Shown here piece after piece: positions 1 through 10,060 of a stretch of DNA of 23,614 nucleotides. The position numbers and the translations under genes were made by a program. Each line of letters starts with the position of its first letter. The first letter of the stretch is position 1. The stretch covers positions 1-23,614 of the forward strand of contig RBNI01001224.1 of NCBI GenBank assembly GCA_003990745.1, read 5' to 3'. This stretch comes from Jimgerdemannia flammicorona (lineage: Eukaryota > Mucoromycota > Endogonomycetes > Endogonales > Endogonaceae). The notes under the pieces were generated by a model. That model was not told the origin of the DNA, did no database searches, and worked only from the letters and a program-made list of their open reading frames with translations.

Positions 1-346
1 GGGGGGCCCCCCCCCCCTACCCCTACTCAATGAAAGACCACTTTGTCCAACACTATCTCTATCCTCCCACCACTCTGTTCACAGATCCTTGCCATCAAGC
101 CACGACATCACCCCCCCTGAGGACCCCAACCCACTCACCTTCCAGTCAGCAGATCTCCCAACAATTCCTCCAACCATAATATCTTCTCATGTAGTCCCAT
201 CTGCCTCTCCTCCTCGAATACAAACAGCCAATGTCTGGCCAGGCCCACTCACACTGCTAACACCCACCCTACAGTGAGCCAACTATCACCTACACTGCCC
301 ACTAGCCGAGATCTCAAGTTCTCCCAGCGGCCTCCCTCACCTGCCA
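1..346 (-). mobile_element. 5'-truncated LINE copy, 3' end only
   Basis: This is the reverse complement of the LINE 3' region at about 23155-23501 on the right. Shared landmarks, read on the minus strand, are the end of ORF2, the 3' UTR and half of the G/C palindrome (6 G then 11 C at positions 1-17 here). Homology stops at about 346, where a partial G2 LTR begins. This looks like an ordinary 5'-truncated LINE insertion, with its poly(A) end lying just left of the window. The copy differs from the right-hand LINE mainly by transitions; for example CG in the 'cccagcgg' stretch near 327 is TG on the other copy. It has no coding capacity of its own: the short plus-strand reading frame here is antisense to ORF2. 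Confidence 0.9.
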
Positions 347-350
347 GTAG

Positions 351-974
351 GATCACTATTACTATCAAATACCTCTGAATGTGGCAGGAATATGAAATAG
401 GGAACCTCCTCTGCCAGAAATTCCCTCAGACCAGTCTCCAAGAGATATAAGATGCCACTTCCATAGATGTATGTAAAATAAGAACAGGTAAGAATATTTA
501 TTAGATCTTCAGATATATACTATAGTTAATCCCCAACTTGGAGTATACTAGAATCTCAGACTTTAAGGAATTATCAGCCCACCATACCAATGTACTGGAG
601 GCTATGGTGGCCACAGAAGTCCAGTCCACCATCACCCTCAATAGTGATGAAGTAGAAGAGTTCTAGAATACTATCCCCCAGAAAATCTAGATTAATTCCA
701 CAAGAATTGATCTCAGTATTCCAAGGCTCCACCATTCAGATTAGATCTCCCCAAAGACCCCACATTTGTTCCTTATTTTATAGAAGAGAATGCCATAGAT
801 TGGAGAGTCTCTGCTACTGCTAAATAAGATAATGTCACCCATAATGATATCATTAGCAATGATATCATCCTGCTAATTGGAAATATATATAAAACAGATG
901 AAATATTTGTAGATCTTATTTCCTTCAGTAGTGAAGAAGATGAATCCCCCATGGACCTGAACATTCTGCTGTAA
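351..974 (+). pseudogene. LTR-internal ORF of G2, partial copy A
   Basis: This is homologous to the ORF at 14298-15161 and ends at the equivalent stop codon (TAA 972-974) with the same terminal residues NILL. It holds several stops and a 1-nt deletion near 690 that shifts frame. At the three places where copy B has stop codons, this copy has sense codons: CAG 427-429, CAA 439-441 and TGG 801-803. After the deletion the reading frame stays in phase with copy B to the end, although the acidic C-terminal part is shorter here, so length differences there kept the frame. No domain is recognised. Confidence 0.7.
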
Positions 975-1197
975 GTTCTTGATAACACTAAAATCTTCTG
1001 GCATTCTTTTCTTATATAACTAAATTCTACCAGAATTCTTTTCCTATACTACTGAAATCTACTAGCATCCTGAACTTATAAAACCATTTATACAGATACT
1101 TGAATTTGTACTTATAACTGAAGTTTTCTATATTCTAGTATTTTATTTGGTTATTGAAATTTATATTTAGCTTTAGCAACTATTGAATTATATTTTA

Positions 1198-1230
1198 TAT
1201 AAATATCCCTCTTATTTTCTTTAAAATAAA
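1198..1230 (+). promoter_or_regulatory. TATA box and AATAAA signal in G2 LTR copy A
   Basis: TATAAATA is at 1198-1205 and AATAAA at 1225-1230. The spacing and flanks match the pair in the complete LTR at 15389-15421, so this is the conserved core promoter and polyadenylation signal of the LTR. Confidence 0.5.
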
Positions 1231-1436
1231 GTCAGTCAAGTTCTCATACACTCAATTCTATACAAGCAATCTAAGAAATAACAAGACAGTTTAAAGATAA
1301 GAAGTTTGAGAACTATAAGACCTTGAGAAGGCACTCTAATAAGAACTTACTTATAATAAACTAGTAGTTAGTTTAAGAGATATACCTTAAAGAGAATTTC
1401 ATATATTAGAAGGACTCAGTGACCACTATGTGATAA

Positions 1437-1595
1437 TATATATTGGGATGGCAACTTGATATATAGATACATAACTTTATACTACACCATTTCATCAGTT
1501 TTATATCATTCATCATAATGCATGAAATATATAACTTATATATTATGAATAAATTGATTCTACTATTTAGTCTCTTATGAATCTACTATTATACA
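1437..1595 (+). repeat. X repeat, terminal piece (unit 1)
   Basis: About 160 bp that match 13726-13883, the right-hand end of the complete X unit. Shared features are the 'aacttgatatatag' stretch, an AATAAA (1548-1553) and the end 'ctattataca'. Only the end of the unit is present. It is followed by ATAAA (1596-1600) and directly by the start of unit 2. The left junction abuts the end of G2 LTR copy A. Confidence 0.75.
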
Positions 1596-1600
1596 ATAAA

Positions 1601-1704
1601 TGTTATAAGCCCTACTAGTGACTGAGTGGCTATATAGCCCAATTAGTGGATACTAGTTAGCAGCTAGAATATCTCTAATTTATATACTCTACTGATGAAT
1701 ATAG
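1601..1704 (+). repeat. X repeat unit 2, left part
   Basis: Begins TGTTATAAGCC and matches 12761-12865, the left part of unit 3. It is interrupted at 1704 by the G1 retrotransposon and resumes at 12003. The short sequence ATAG lies at both edges of the insertion. Confidence 0.8.
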
Positions 1705-1842
1705 TGTGATGAGCAATAGGATTGTACTGCCGAAATCATAAATTAGCCACATACTATATCTAGTGCACTAAGCAACCAAGACTGCTTTACTGCACCAACT
1801 TGTATATTTAGCCAGAGATACCAGAAACAGTATGTTTATCTG

Positions 1843-1914
1843 TACCCTCAAGGTACACTGTACCCTCAAGATATACTGTACTCTCAAGGTATACTATATC
1901 CTAAAGGAACACTT
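1843..1914 (+). repeat. Four 18-bp tandem repeats in U3
   Basis: Units at 1843-1860, 1861-1878, 1879-1896 and 1897-1914 share the pattern 'taccctcaaggtacactg', with decay in the later units. They lie about 60 bp upstream of the LTR TATA box. A decayed counterpart is present at about 10757-10825 in the 3' LTR. The placement fits an upstream promoter element, but that role is inferred. Confidence 0.8.
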
Positions 1915-1969
1915 GTTATAGTTAGCAATATATAGTTAGCAACATAGTAACCAGATAGCAACCAACTTG

Positions 1970-2001
1970 TATAAATTACCCCAGAGACAAGAGTGAATAA
2001 A
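1970..2001 (+). promoter_or_regulatory. G1 LTR core promoter and polyadenylation signal
   Basis: TATAAATTA (1970-1978) is followed by ACCCC-type sequence and AATAAA (1996-2001). The G2 LTR has the same arrangement at 15389-15421, which supports it as a real shared core. The 3' LTR keeps AATAAA at 10911-10916, but its TATA has decayed to GAATAAATT. Confidence 0.55.
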
Positions 2002-3071
2002 CCTCAGTCTGAAATTGAAGCAAAAGACAAATCTGCCTACCATACTTTAAGAGGAACTCCACAGCCACTGCTAGGAGATTGTGAGCTTATTTCCCCACTC
2101 CAGTCTACTTTCTGATATAAAGAACAAGTCCAAAATACAAATACCAAAGAAGCCTCTAAAGATTGAGAGTTGGTCTCCTTTCCACTCCAGTCCACTTTCT
2201 GATACAAAGCTGAAGATTTGCCAACAAGTTCAAGGAAGAACTTCACCACCTGTTGAACTGCTTAAGGAATAAGCCACACTATTGGTTTGTTTGCCAGATA
2301 AGCCTGAAGAATCCAAGTTTGCTGCCAAGTTCAAGTAAAGGACTTCAGTACCATTTCCAAGTTATCCACATTCCCAGAAAACCTAAAAGAAAGCTGCCTT
2401 GCTTAAGTCAGTTTCTAATGCAACTTCACAGTGAATCCATTCGTACAAACAAAGCCAGTCTTTGACACAACTTTGCTAAGAGACCCTATCCCAAAGCCAC
2501 CAGTTATATTTCCTAGTTGAAGCCACCGATTCAGGAAGAATCTGCACCACCCGAGTAATATTCCCAGAGAGCCCATTGATTCAGGAAGAATCCGTGACAT
2601 CCAAGTTATCCAAGTTATGTGACATCTGAGTTATTTGTTGTTCCCAGTGAGCCCGAGAAGAACCTGCTGCCAGTATAATTCCCAGTAAGCTGCCATTTCA
2701 GAGAAACTACACCAAATCAAGTCATTTGTCAAAAATCGCATACTTTTGGAGATTTTCGTGCTATACAAGAGATCGTCACCCAGAAATTACATACTTTTGG
2801 AGATCATATGAAATTCTACCAATTCCCAGTTGATCCAAGAAGGAAACCCATTCACAAATCGCCACTACAACCAGAGAACAGTCCTGATTAGGAAATCAAC
2901 ATATAATTGACTGCTGTATCCAGAACTTGACTATTATACCACTAAATACCAAGGACCTCAGAAATCTCAGAACATTTTGTTACTTTTTAACAAAATAACT
3001 GGGAGCTCAAGCCAAACTATATCAATCCCCAACCTTGTAATTTGCCTCCATTGAGCCAGATACATTACATT

Positions 3072-3089
3072 TGGGGACTCAACTAGGAA
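3072..3089 (+). other. G1 primer-binding site
   Basis: TGGGGACTCAACTAGGAA starts two bases after the 5' LTR. It begins with TGG, as expected for pairing with the CCA end of a tRNA. The implied tRNA 3' end is ...GAGTCCCCA. I do not assign the tRNA. Confidence 0.6.
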
Positions 3090-3103
3090 TACTTCAGATC
3101 AAC

Positions 3104-4640
3104 ATGACTTTTCAGCTCACAAAAACCCACAGTCAAACTGGATACATTTGATACAACACCAATCTCTGCTACTACAGGAGAACCAGTTATCACTAGCATC
3201 TGGATAGGAAGAGAAGTAATCACTTTAAGACTTGCCAATTATCCAGCATCAGAAGGATCCCTACTAGAAACCAGTATAGCCCAAAATCCCCAACCAGATC
3301 AACCAGACAACACAGGAGGCCCTATTGGAGATTTTGAAGAACTTGTACAAGAACTAGAAGATCTTACATATTACACAAGCCTGAGATCTTACAGCCAGAC
3401 ACCCCATATCAGTCTCATTAATCTCACCAATAGAACCTTTACCACAAGCTCTTGCAGAATTGGAAGTAGCTCCTACAAGAATATCTAGGCTCATTCCACT
3501 TCATCCAAGGTCCAGAACACTATCCTCAGGATACCCAAGCACCCTCATCTCCAGTGATAGCTCAGAAAGCAAATCAGAATCAGAATCCAAACCAAAACCA
3601 GAATCAGAAGAAAGTGATGATGAAATGGCCACCTTATTGCCAACCTTTACAGGATACCCAGAGAAAGACCCCAGAGAATTCCTTAATGGAATTGAAGGAA
3701 TTGCAGCCCTGAGGAATCTCTCAGATGAAAGAAAAATCACCATCTACAAGACCCAGCTCAAAGAACCAGCTAGAGGAATTTTCCACTAAACAGCAAATGA
3801 CCCAAACTCAGAACTGGCAAGACAGATATAAGCAGCAGTATCTTATGAGCCAGAATATGTGGCCATGGTCTACTGGCTTATTGAAAAGCATACAGGAAAT
3901 GAAATCCACTACAAGGCCCAAGAATCTATCATAGTGATGAAGATGAATCTTGGAGAATTACCCAGAGTCTTCTTTATAAGAATCCAGAAGAGAATGCATG
4001 CAGCTGGGTTCAATGCTACCAACCAAGACATCATAGGTCCAATGACCTTCATGAATGAAATTCCCCCAAACATTACCCAGCATGTCTGTACCCTAGGCAT
4101 CAGAAGGTCTGAAGAGCAAGTTGATATAGCTCAAGAATTCTTTAATATCAGATAAGAAACTACCTAGAGTAATTATAACCAGAAAGAAGATAAAGAAGAC
4201 ATCCTAGTCAAAGCCCTACAAGGACTCCTCCAAGGATAAGAAAGGTCTGAAGAAAGAAGATCAGCCAAAGATGGAAAGAAGAACAGGAGTGAAATCCAAG
4301 ACCTCAGCTCCAAGTTGGACTGATTGGTTGGACAGATTGAAAAACTTATCACATATGAAAATCAGAGCTACCAAGACAACAGAGGATACCCACTACAGAG
4401 GAGCCAAGGTTATCCACCCAGAGATAACAGGAGTTATCAGCAAGAAGAAAGAAGATATTCTGTCCAAGACAGAGCCCAAGTCCAATACTTCTACTGTGGA
4501 TAATTTAGACACTATGCCACTGAATATGATAACAAAAGAAGTGACTGAAGGGACTCAGAACCTTCAAACTGAAGGAATGACACTCAGTACAAGAAGACTG
4601 AAGTGCATCCTGTTGAGGATTTCGAGGAAGCAAGCAATGG
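3104..4640 (+). pseudogene. gag: G1 gag (capsid and nucleocapsid)
   Basis: This is the structural protein that would package element RNA. The first ATG after the primer-binding site is at 3104. Coding sense then moves to frame 3 (about 3123-3484) and to frame 1 from about 3460 onward, through two indels. A Ser/Glu-rich stretch (about 3550-3630) precedes the capsid-like part (about 3634-4155), which contains TLLPTFTGYPEKDPREFL and LRNLSDERK. A nucleocapsid relic lies at 4486-4527. Its CX2CX4HX4C pattern is still legible, but the first and last Cys are now Tyr (TAC, TAT) and a TAA stop sits inside it. The middle Cys (4495-4497) and the His (4510-4512) remain. In-frame stops include TAA at 3787-3789. 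Identification as gag rests on position, composition and the knuckle. Confidence 0.8.
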
Positions 4641-5886
4641 TAAAGACTACAGTGACCTAGACTTGTACTCTATTAAGGTTACCATCAGAAAAACAGTCTA
4701 TCCAGCAGAGAAAAGAACGAGACACATAGGAAGGCCATCCAGGAACATCAGCAGGAGAATTATCCAAGAAGAAGACGAAGAACATAAAGAGGAGCAGAGA
4801 GAAACACCTCCCCAAACCCCCTCACCTATTGTCTCTGAGACAAATGAACTACCACCAGAAGATGAAGAAATGGAACAAGAAGAATGGGAACCTGCTGCCC
4901 CAAAGCCCAAGAAGAAGTAGACCCTGAAGACCATGCCCAGAGACATCTACAATGAAGTCTGGTAGAAGATTCAAGAAGCCAAGATAGAAGTCCCCCTTCT
5001 GCAGTTCCTGCAACTGATACCAGCTAGAGTTCAAAACAAATTGCTGAGAACCACCAGATCTAGCACTGGCTGAATCCCAATCCTACAGCAAGAACCAGTT
5101 TCTATCTCTGTCCAAGCAGCTAAAAGATATGTCAGCATCTATCTACATAGAGATATTAGAGAACAAAAGGCAAAAATCCTCATAAATACAGGAGCAGCTG
5201 TCTCTGTTATTGCCAAACAGTTCCTGGACACCCTCAAATGGCCCATTGATGGACCATCCAACCTCAGCATCATAGTAGCAGATGGAGCCCAAACTCAACC
5301 CCTTGGAGAAGTATGAAACATCACTATCTCTCTTGAACACATTCAATTCTCTATCTTGAAAGCTGTTGTCACTAAAGCTATCACCTATGATATGATCCTT
5401 GGCACCAACTAGATGAAGGAAATGAATGCAGTTGTTGATATTGGTCAACAAGTACTCAAGTTTGACTACTGAGGCAAGAAGTACAGAGTTAAGGTGACCA
5501 GCTATGAGCAATCAAAGAAGAAAAAGAAGGTTACTATCCAGGAAGAATATGCTAGCAGTGAAGAATCTACTATAGAAGAGGAAGAAGAATCTGAAGATGA
5601 AAATAATCTCAGACTCAATCCCCAAATTAACCTAGTGGATGACAGAGCAGAAGACAATGTATGGATCAAGAACACTGTCCCCATTACCATTGGAGCCATT
5701 GCAGGAGAAATCAAAGGATGCCCTATCTGTCTCAAGAGACACAAGTGCCCTGAGCACTCCTCCAAGATCATTGGAACAAGGAATTCGCCTGGCACAGCCA
5801 GCCTAGAGTGCAGAAGGAAGAAGAAGCAATGCAGATATGTTCCAGAAACACCTGCAACCAAAGCTGCAGAAGTACAAGAAATTTGA
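4603..5886 (+). pseudogene. G1 protease region with acidic linker and Cys/His cluster
   Basis: This continues gag frame 1. An acidic and proline-rich linker (to about 4918) is followed by a pre-protease segment at about 4935-5060 (IYNEVW, then LLQFLQLIPARVQNKL), typical of fungal gypsy polyproteins. A retropepsin-like domain follows (about 5110-5490). Its active site, normally D-T/S-G-A, reads INTGAAVSVIA: the catalytic Asp is Asn (AAT 5185-5187). Later hallmarks IVADGAQTQPLGE and ITYDMILGTN are clear, with stops at TGA and TAG codons. Past the protease is a Glu-rich stretch, then a CX2CX5CX2H cluster (CPICLKRHKCPEH, about 5719-5757). The frame closes with TGA at 5884-5886. Confidence 0.85.
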
Positions 5887-6420
5887 GATTAAGAATCATC
5901 TAAGGAAGAAGAAGCTTCTGACCAAGAAGTTCCTGAACAAGAAGTACCTAAAGAAGAAGAGGTCCCTGAACTCATTCCCTGGAATGACCCTTGTTGGTTA
6001 CCACCTGAAGATAATGATCCTTGGAATATAGATGAAGGACCCAGCACAATCCCAATTATTCCCAAAAAAGAAACTCGCTAATAAAGAGCCTTCAGATAGA
6101 AAGATGTCTATACCAAATGGTTTTCCACTCTCTCTGAGACTACTGTTATCAGTACCATCTACTAGACCAACAGAAGAGACAGAGGCCACAGAGACCAGAA
6201 CCTCTGAATATGGTTGCACAGTCAACTACCTTCCAAGAGGTTATCACTAAGCTGCAATGATGATTCAGAGGACAAGGCTTCTTCACCTGAACAGAAATAT
6301 ATCCATTATCCACCCTTCCCCAAACTTATGACCAAGATGGGTACTGATTCCCAAGATAACAAGAGATCAACAACTGGGAATATCCTTTCTGAGCAATGGG
6401 ATATTACAACTATAGATAAC
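5887..6420 (+). pseudogene. G1 polyprotein linker, acidic and degraded
   Basis: There is no recognisable domain. Frame 1 continues past two stops as a repetitive Glu/Pro stretch (EVPEQEVPKEEEVPE near 5922-5967), then PWNDPCWLPPEDNDPW. After about 6065 the frame is unclear because stops and probable indels accumulate. The low complexity fits an unstructured spacer between protease and the dUTPase-bearing segment. Confidence 0.45.
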
Positions 6421-6422
6421 AC

Positions 6423-7203
6423 CCAGACTGCCAAGACTGTAGACATCAGAAGATTCATCTCAGTCATGATATTGCAATCCAAACATTGAAGAGAGGAGAC
6501 AATAGAAGCCAGATCCGAAAAAGCCAGACCAAGAAGCCAGGAAGAAGGACTCTCAAGATCTACAATTTAGGAGAAGACATTCTAGTCCTCATCAGACATG
6601 CAACCCAATAAGGATGGGTAGAGGATGCCACCAACTTCATGGAAGCCCTCAACCCTACAGGAAGAAGAGGAATCAACTATCTCCAAGACCCCTCTACTGG
6701 AGCCAGATGGTCACACCTCAACCACAGAGCCTGGAGGCTCTCTGCTAGTGGAGCCTCAGCCCAAGGACAGGCCAAACTCAGCAAGAATGTTGCCCAGTAT
6801 GTCCTGCTATATTCCAAGGCCAAACCCCTGACCAAAGTACACCCAGAAGATGTAGGATATAATCTATATAGTCTGGAGAATGAATCTATCAAGTCTAGAA
6901 AAACATTCATAATTATAACCAGACTAGCCATGCAACCACCCCAAGGAGCTTAAATCCAATTGACCTCAAGGTCTGGACTTGCCAGACAAGGAATAACCAT
7001 AGAAGGAGGAACCATTGACCTAGGATATATAGGTGAAATCAAGGTCATCCTATACAACAGCAGTACAGAATAGCACTAAATTATTGGAGGACAGAAGATT
7101 GCCCAAGCAGTCTTCAAGAAGGTCAAGACCCTGCAATTACAAGAAGTCTCCAAACTGACTGAAGGAACAAGACAAGCCAAAGGATTTGGAAGTTCAGAAA
7201 GAA
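6423..7203 (+). pseudogene. G1 dUTPase domain within pol
   Basis: dUTPases hydrolyse dUTP to dUMP and keep uracil out of newly made DNA; some retroviruses carry one. Frame 3 runs from a small Cys/His patch (CQDCRHQKIHLSH, near 6430-6470) to about 7203. The trimeric dUTPase motifs are all present in order. Motif 1 is DVGYNLYS (6849-6872; usually D-x-G-x-D-L, with the second Asp now Asn). Motif 2 is RSGLARQG (6969-6992). Motif 3 is GGTIDLGYIGEIKVIL (7005-7052), with the catalytic Asp kept (GAC 7017-7019). Motif 4 is GGQKIAQAVF (7086-7115). Motif 5 is the Gly-rich KGFGSSE (7179-7199). The core is about 130 residues, the normal size. Stops (TAA 6609-6611, TAA 6951-6953 and others near 7070) make it inactive. 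Its place is between protease and RT. Confidence 0.88.
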
Positions 7204-7204
7204 G

Positions 7205-7594
7205 GAAGTACATCTCCTTCAAGTCAACTACCTCAAGAGGAATGTTCCCCAGCAAGTATACCACCAATCAGTCAAACTACACAAGAATCTCATTCTGGAG
7301 CCTAGAGAACAAACCACCTTTGAAATCTTTGCACCACCCAATCTCAGAAACCTTTTCTTTGAACCCAATGAAGATATCCCACACCTAGATATAGAAGGAC
7401 ACACATTCCCTGACAAGATGAATTCAGTATACTCCCAAGCAACCAACCAAAGTTGGGAAACCATCATCTTGCCAAAAGGAACCATCATAGGGTATCTGGT
7501 ACCTTTTCTCAACCGAACTCATAGAGAAGTTTATGAACCAAACTTATCAGGAAATGGCAAAAGGTCCCAGAAGAAAGGAAAGGCCCCTCTGTGA
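7205..7594 (+). pseudogene. G1 pol linker between dUTPase and RT
   Basis: Frame 2 is open for about 125 codons directly after the dUTPase, implying a -1 shift (indel) near 7200. It contains LEPREQTTFEIFAPPNLRN and then WETIILPKGTIIGYLVP (about 7459-7509). The latter resembles the 'agvPkGkviGyl' segment that commonly precedes RT in gypsy polyproteins. It closes at TGA 7592-7594. The family context is clear although no enzyme domain lies here. Confidence 0.55.
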
Positions 7595-7659
7595 CCCAGG
7601 AGACAGTAAAGCCTTCCACCAACATTGGAGAGGAATTGATACTCCAGCAACAACAACAA

Positions 7660-8500
7660 CTAGTAGAACTCCTCAAAATACCAAGAATCTTCACTATTGA
7701 CTATAGCAACCTGCCATATAATCCATCATATCACCACAGCATAAATACAGGAAATGAAACACTCATCTGACAGAAACCCTATAGAATACCCCATCACCTG
7801 AAAACATTCAAAAAGGAGTACATTTAAGAACTCTTAGACAATGGAGTCATCTGACCCTCTACTAGCCCCTGGGCCAGCCCTATACTTATTATACCAAAGA
7901 AAAGAGGATGGAGACTCTGTGTGGATTACAGGAAACTCAATTCAGTCACTGAAAAAGATGCCTATCCCTTGTACAGAATTGATGACCTTTTGGACCAGTT
8001 ATAAGATAATAGATATTTCAGCAGTATGGACCTTTTCACAGGATTCTACAAGATCTCCATAGACCTCAAAGATATTCAAAAGACAGCCTTTCTTGTTCAG
8101 AAAACTGTTTGAATACCTCTGAATGCCTTTTGGACTTTGCAATGTACTCCCAACATTTCAGAGGATGATGAAATCAGTCTATGCCCCTTTGATCCACCAC
8201 TGCCTGATTGTATATATAGACGATTCCAATATCTATTTAACAAATTTTGAAGAACACCTACACTACCTAGAGGAATTCTTCAAGCTCACCTGCAAGAACC
8301 ACCTGAGACTCAATGCAAAGAAATGCTACTTTGGGAAACAGAAACAATTTCTTAGATTTATAGTTTCAAAGGAAGGAACTTATGCAGATCCAAAGAAAAG
8401 TGAGAAGATCAACAACTGATCAGTACTCAAGATCTTGAAGGAAATATTCTCATTCCTGATGCTAGTATCTTACTATAGAAGATTTATTAAGGACTTTGTC
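7660..8500 (+). pseudogene. G1 reverse transcriptase
   Basis: The RT would copy element RNA into DNA. Frame 1 covers the fingers and motif [40 protein letters not shown] (about 7907-7939) and MDLFTGFYKISI, with the catalytic Asp kept (GAC 8029-8031). An indel near 8095-8103 moves the sense to frame 2: MPFGLCN (8123-8143), then YIDD intact (8213-8224), then the thumb-side NHLRLNAKKCYF. Former Arg, Gln or Trp codons are now TGA or TAA at several places. This is typical Ty3/gypsy RT, broken by one frameshift and at least five stops. Confidence 0.93.
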
Positions 8501-9011
8501 CAAATTGCTGCCCCAATCTGAGTTCTTCTCAAGAAAGAAGTGCTATTTAAATAGACAGAATTACAAGAGAAAGCCTTCAAAGAACTCAAGAACTGCATGA
8601 CTACAGCACCAGTCCTTGTGTGCCCCAATCTACAGAAGCCATTCATCTTGTATATAGATACTTCCAAAGTTGGCCTTGGAGCAGTTCTAGCCCAAGAAGG
8701 ACTTGACCAATAATACCATATGATAGCTTATGCAAGCCAAGCTATCAATCAGCAGCAGATGAACTATGATAGCACCAAACTAGAATACCTTACAGTCATA
8801 TGGGCAGTTACTCTGTTCAAGCATTACCTCATCAAAAAAAGGTTCACTCTGATCACAGACCATGCAGCCCTCAAGTGGCTATTTAACTACAAAAAACCCA
8901 CCAGAATCCTAGCCCACTGGATCCTTATTCTTCAAGATTACAAAATCACCATTATCTACAAAGCAGTGAAAGCTCACAACAATGTTGATATACTTTTCCA
9001 CCAGCCCCAAT
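8501..9011 (+). pseudogene. G1 RNase H
   Basis: This follows RT in frame 2. The start of the RNase H fold reads LYIDTSKVGLGAVLAQ (about 8648-8695), with the first catalytic Asp position kept, followed by a TAA at 8711-8713. Then come IAYASQAI, NYDSTKLEYLTVIWAV, RFTLITDHAALKWLF (with the TDH Asp present) and RILAHWILILQDY. The last part is open as 97 codons (8720-9013). The order and sequence match the RNase H of Ty3/gypsy pol. Confidence 0.9.
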
Positions 9012-9045
9012 GAACCAGAAGAAGGGTATTCTAAGGAATTATACC

Positions 9046-10060
9046 CTAAAGAAAGCTCCTTAGACCATCAAGGTACAAGAAGATCTCATCCAAAAAGAAT
9101 ATCAGAAAGCCCACCAGGGACAGGAAAATATAGAAGAGAAGCTGCAAACAATACACCAACATTGGTCCAATCTCAGAACACAAGTCTGGGATATACTCAA
9201 GAAATGTGATACTTGCCAGAAGTACCAAGGAAGGAAGAACTACCAAGCACCACTGCAACCAATCACACCACCAGACAACATCTTTCAGAGATGGGGAATA
9301 GATGTAATTGGACCCCTATCAGTTATATCAAGAAGAAATAAATATATTCTTATATTTGTGGAACATCTGACTAAGTGGCCTGAGGCTTTCTCAATGGAAA
9401 TCGCAGATGTCTTGATCATTGTAGTCCTCCTCCATAGACCACACTCAGATATGGACCCTCAGAAGAACTTATCTCTGACCAAGGCACAGAATTCATCAAC
9501 AATATAATTATAAGTTATGTCTGAATTCACAAGATCCACCTCAAACAAACCACATTTTACCACCCTCAGACCAATGGCATGACAGAAAGAATGAACCAGA
9601 CCATCAAGAAAGAACTTACCCAAGTCAATCCTACCAACTGAGATCTTTGCTTACCTGAGAACCTATGGGAAATTTTGAACACTCCTGCTGCCTTCACCAA
9701 ACAAAGCCATTCGAAATGATGTTTGTCAAGAAAACCAGAACTGCTGACCATGAGAATCTTGGAGACCTCCTCAAGAAGGCAGAATAGTTACATAATTAAG
9801 CCCAAGGTCAGATTATCAAAGCTCAAGAAAGACAAAAGAAGTATTATAACCAGAAACAGAAAGATTAGAAGATCAAAATTAGAGATAAGTACAAGTTTGG
9901 AGAAGCATAATTAAAATGAATTTTGCTGCCAAATTGAAGCCCAAATGGGAAGGACTTTATCTTGTACATAACATCTGAGGAATCAGCATCTATTTAAGAA
10001 GTATAGATGGATGAGCCCTTAGAACACCAGTATACATCAACTGCCTCAAGATATACCTCT
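9046..10060 (+). pseudogene. G1 integrase
   Basis: The integrase would insert the DNA copy. Frame 1 carries the zinc-binding end: a His of the HHCC motif (9112-9114) and CDTCQ (9205-9219). The core begins RWGIDVIGPL, with the first catalytic Asp at 9301-9303, then FVEHLTKWPEAF. An indel between about 9400 and 9440 shifts to frame 3: LISDQGTEFI (second Asp 9477-9479) and FYHPQTNGMTERMN (Glu 9585-9587). The spacing is exactly D-35-E, so all catalytic residues survive. The GPY/F-like C-terminal module is in frame 1 at about 9930-10060 (KLKPKWEGLYLVHNI). I see no chromodomain after it. Confidence 0.92.

Larger units (their letters stand above)
351..1425 (+). repeat. Partial LTR of gypsy family G2 (copy A)
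   Basis: This aligns along its whole length with 14475-15625, the G2 5' LTR. The LTR start is missing and is replaced by the LINE fragment. TATAAATA (1198-1205) and AATAAA (1225-1230) sit at the same place as in the complete LTR, and the LTR end is near 1423-1425. No primer-binding site or gag follows; X repeat sequence starts instead. The copy is therefore a solo or 3' LTR remnant, not the partner of the LTR at 14056. It is more decayed than copy B, and its short tandem repeats near 985-1075 are degenerate. Confidence 0.85.
1705..3069 (+). repeat. G1 5' LTR
   Basis: Begins TGTGATGAGC and ends ATACATTACA, giving the TG...CA ends usual for LTRs. It pairs with 10620-12002 over its full length. 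U3 is short, about 270 bp. TATAAATTA is at 1970-1978 and AATAAA at 1996-2001, so R-U5 is unusually long at about 1 kb. It contains four 18-bp repeats (1843-1914), a ~27-bp segment repeated about 87 bp apart (near 2096 and 2183) and smaller repeats further on. It keeps several CpGs that are TG or CA in the 3' LTR. Confidence 0.93.

Noticed and set aside
2002..2815. Possible ORF in the long U5 of the G1 LTR, by analogy with the G2 LTR ORF
   Set aside because: One frame has some peptide sense and repeats, but about ten stops occur and the 3' LTR does not clearly restore them. The evidence is too weak.
5143..5861. Minus-strand frames of about 120 codons opposite the G1 protease region
   Set aside because: They are shadows of the protease and acidic linker on the plus strand, with no recognisable domain.
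9930..10060. Chromodomain at the integrase C-terminus
   Set aside because: A GPY/F-like module is visible, but no aromatic chromodomain pattern follows.
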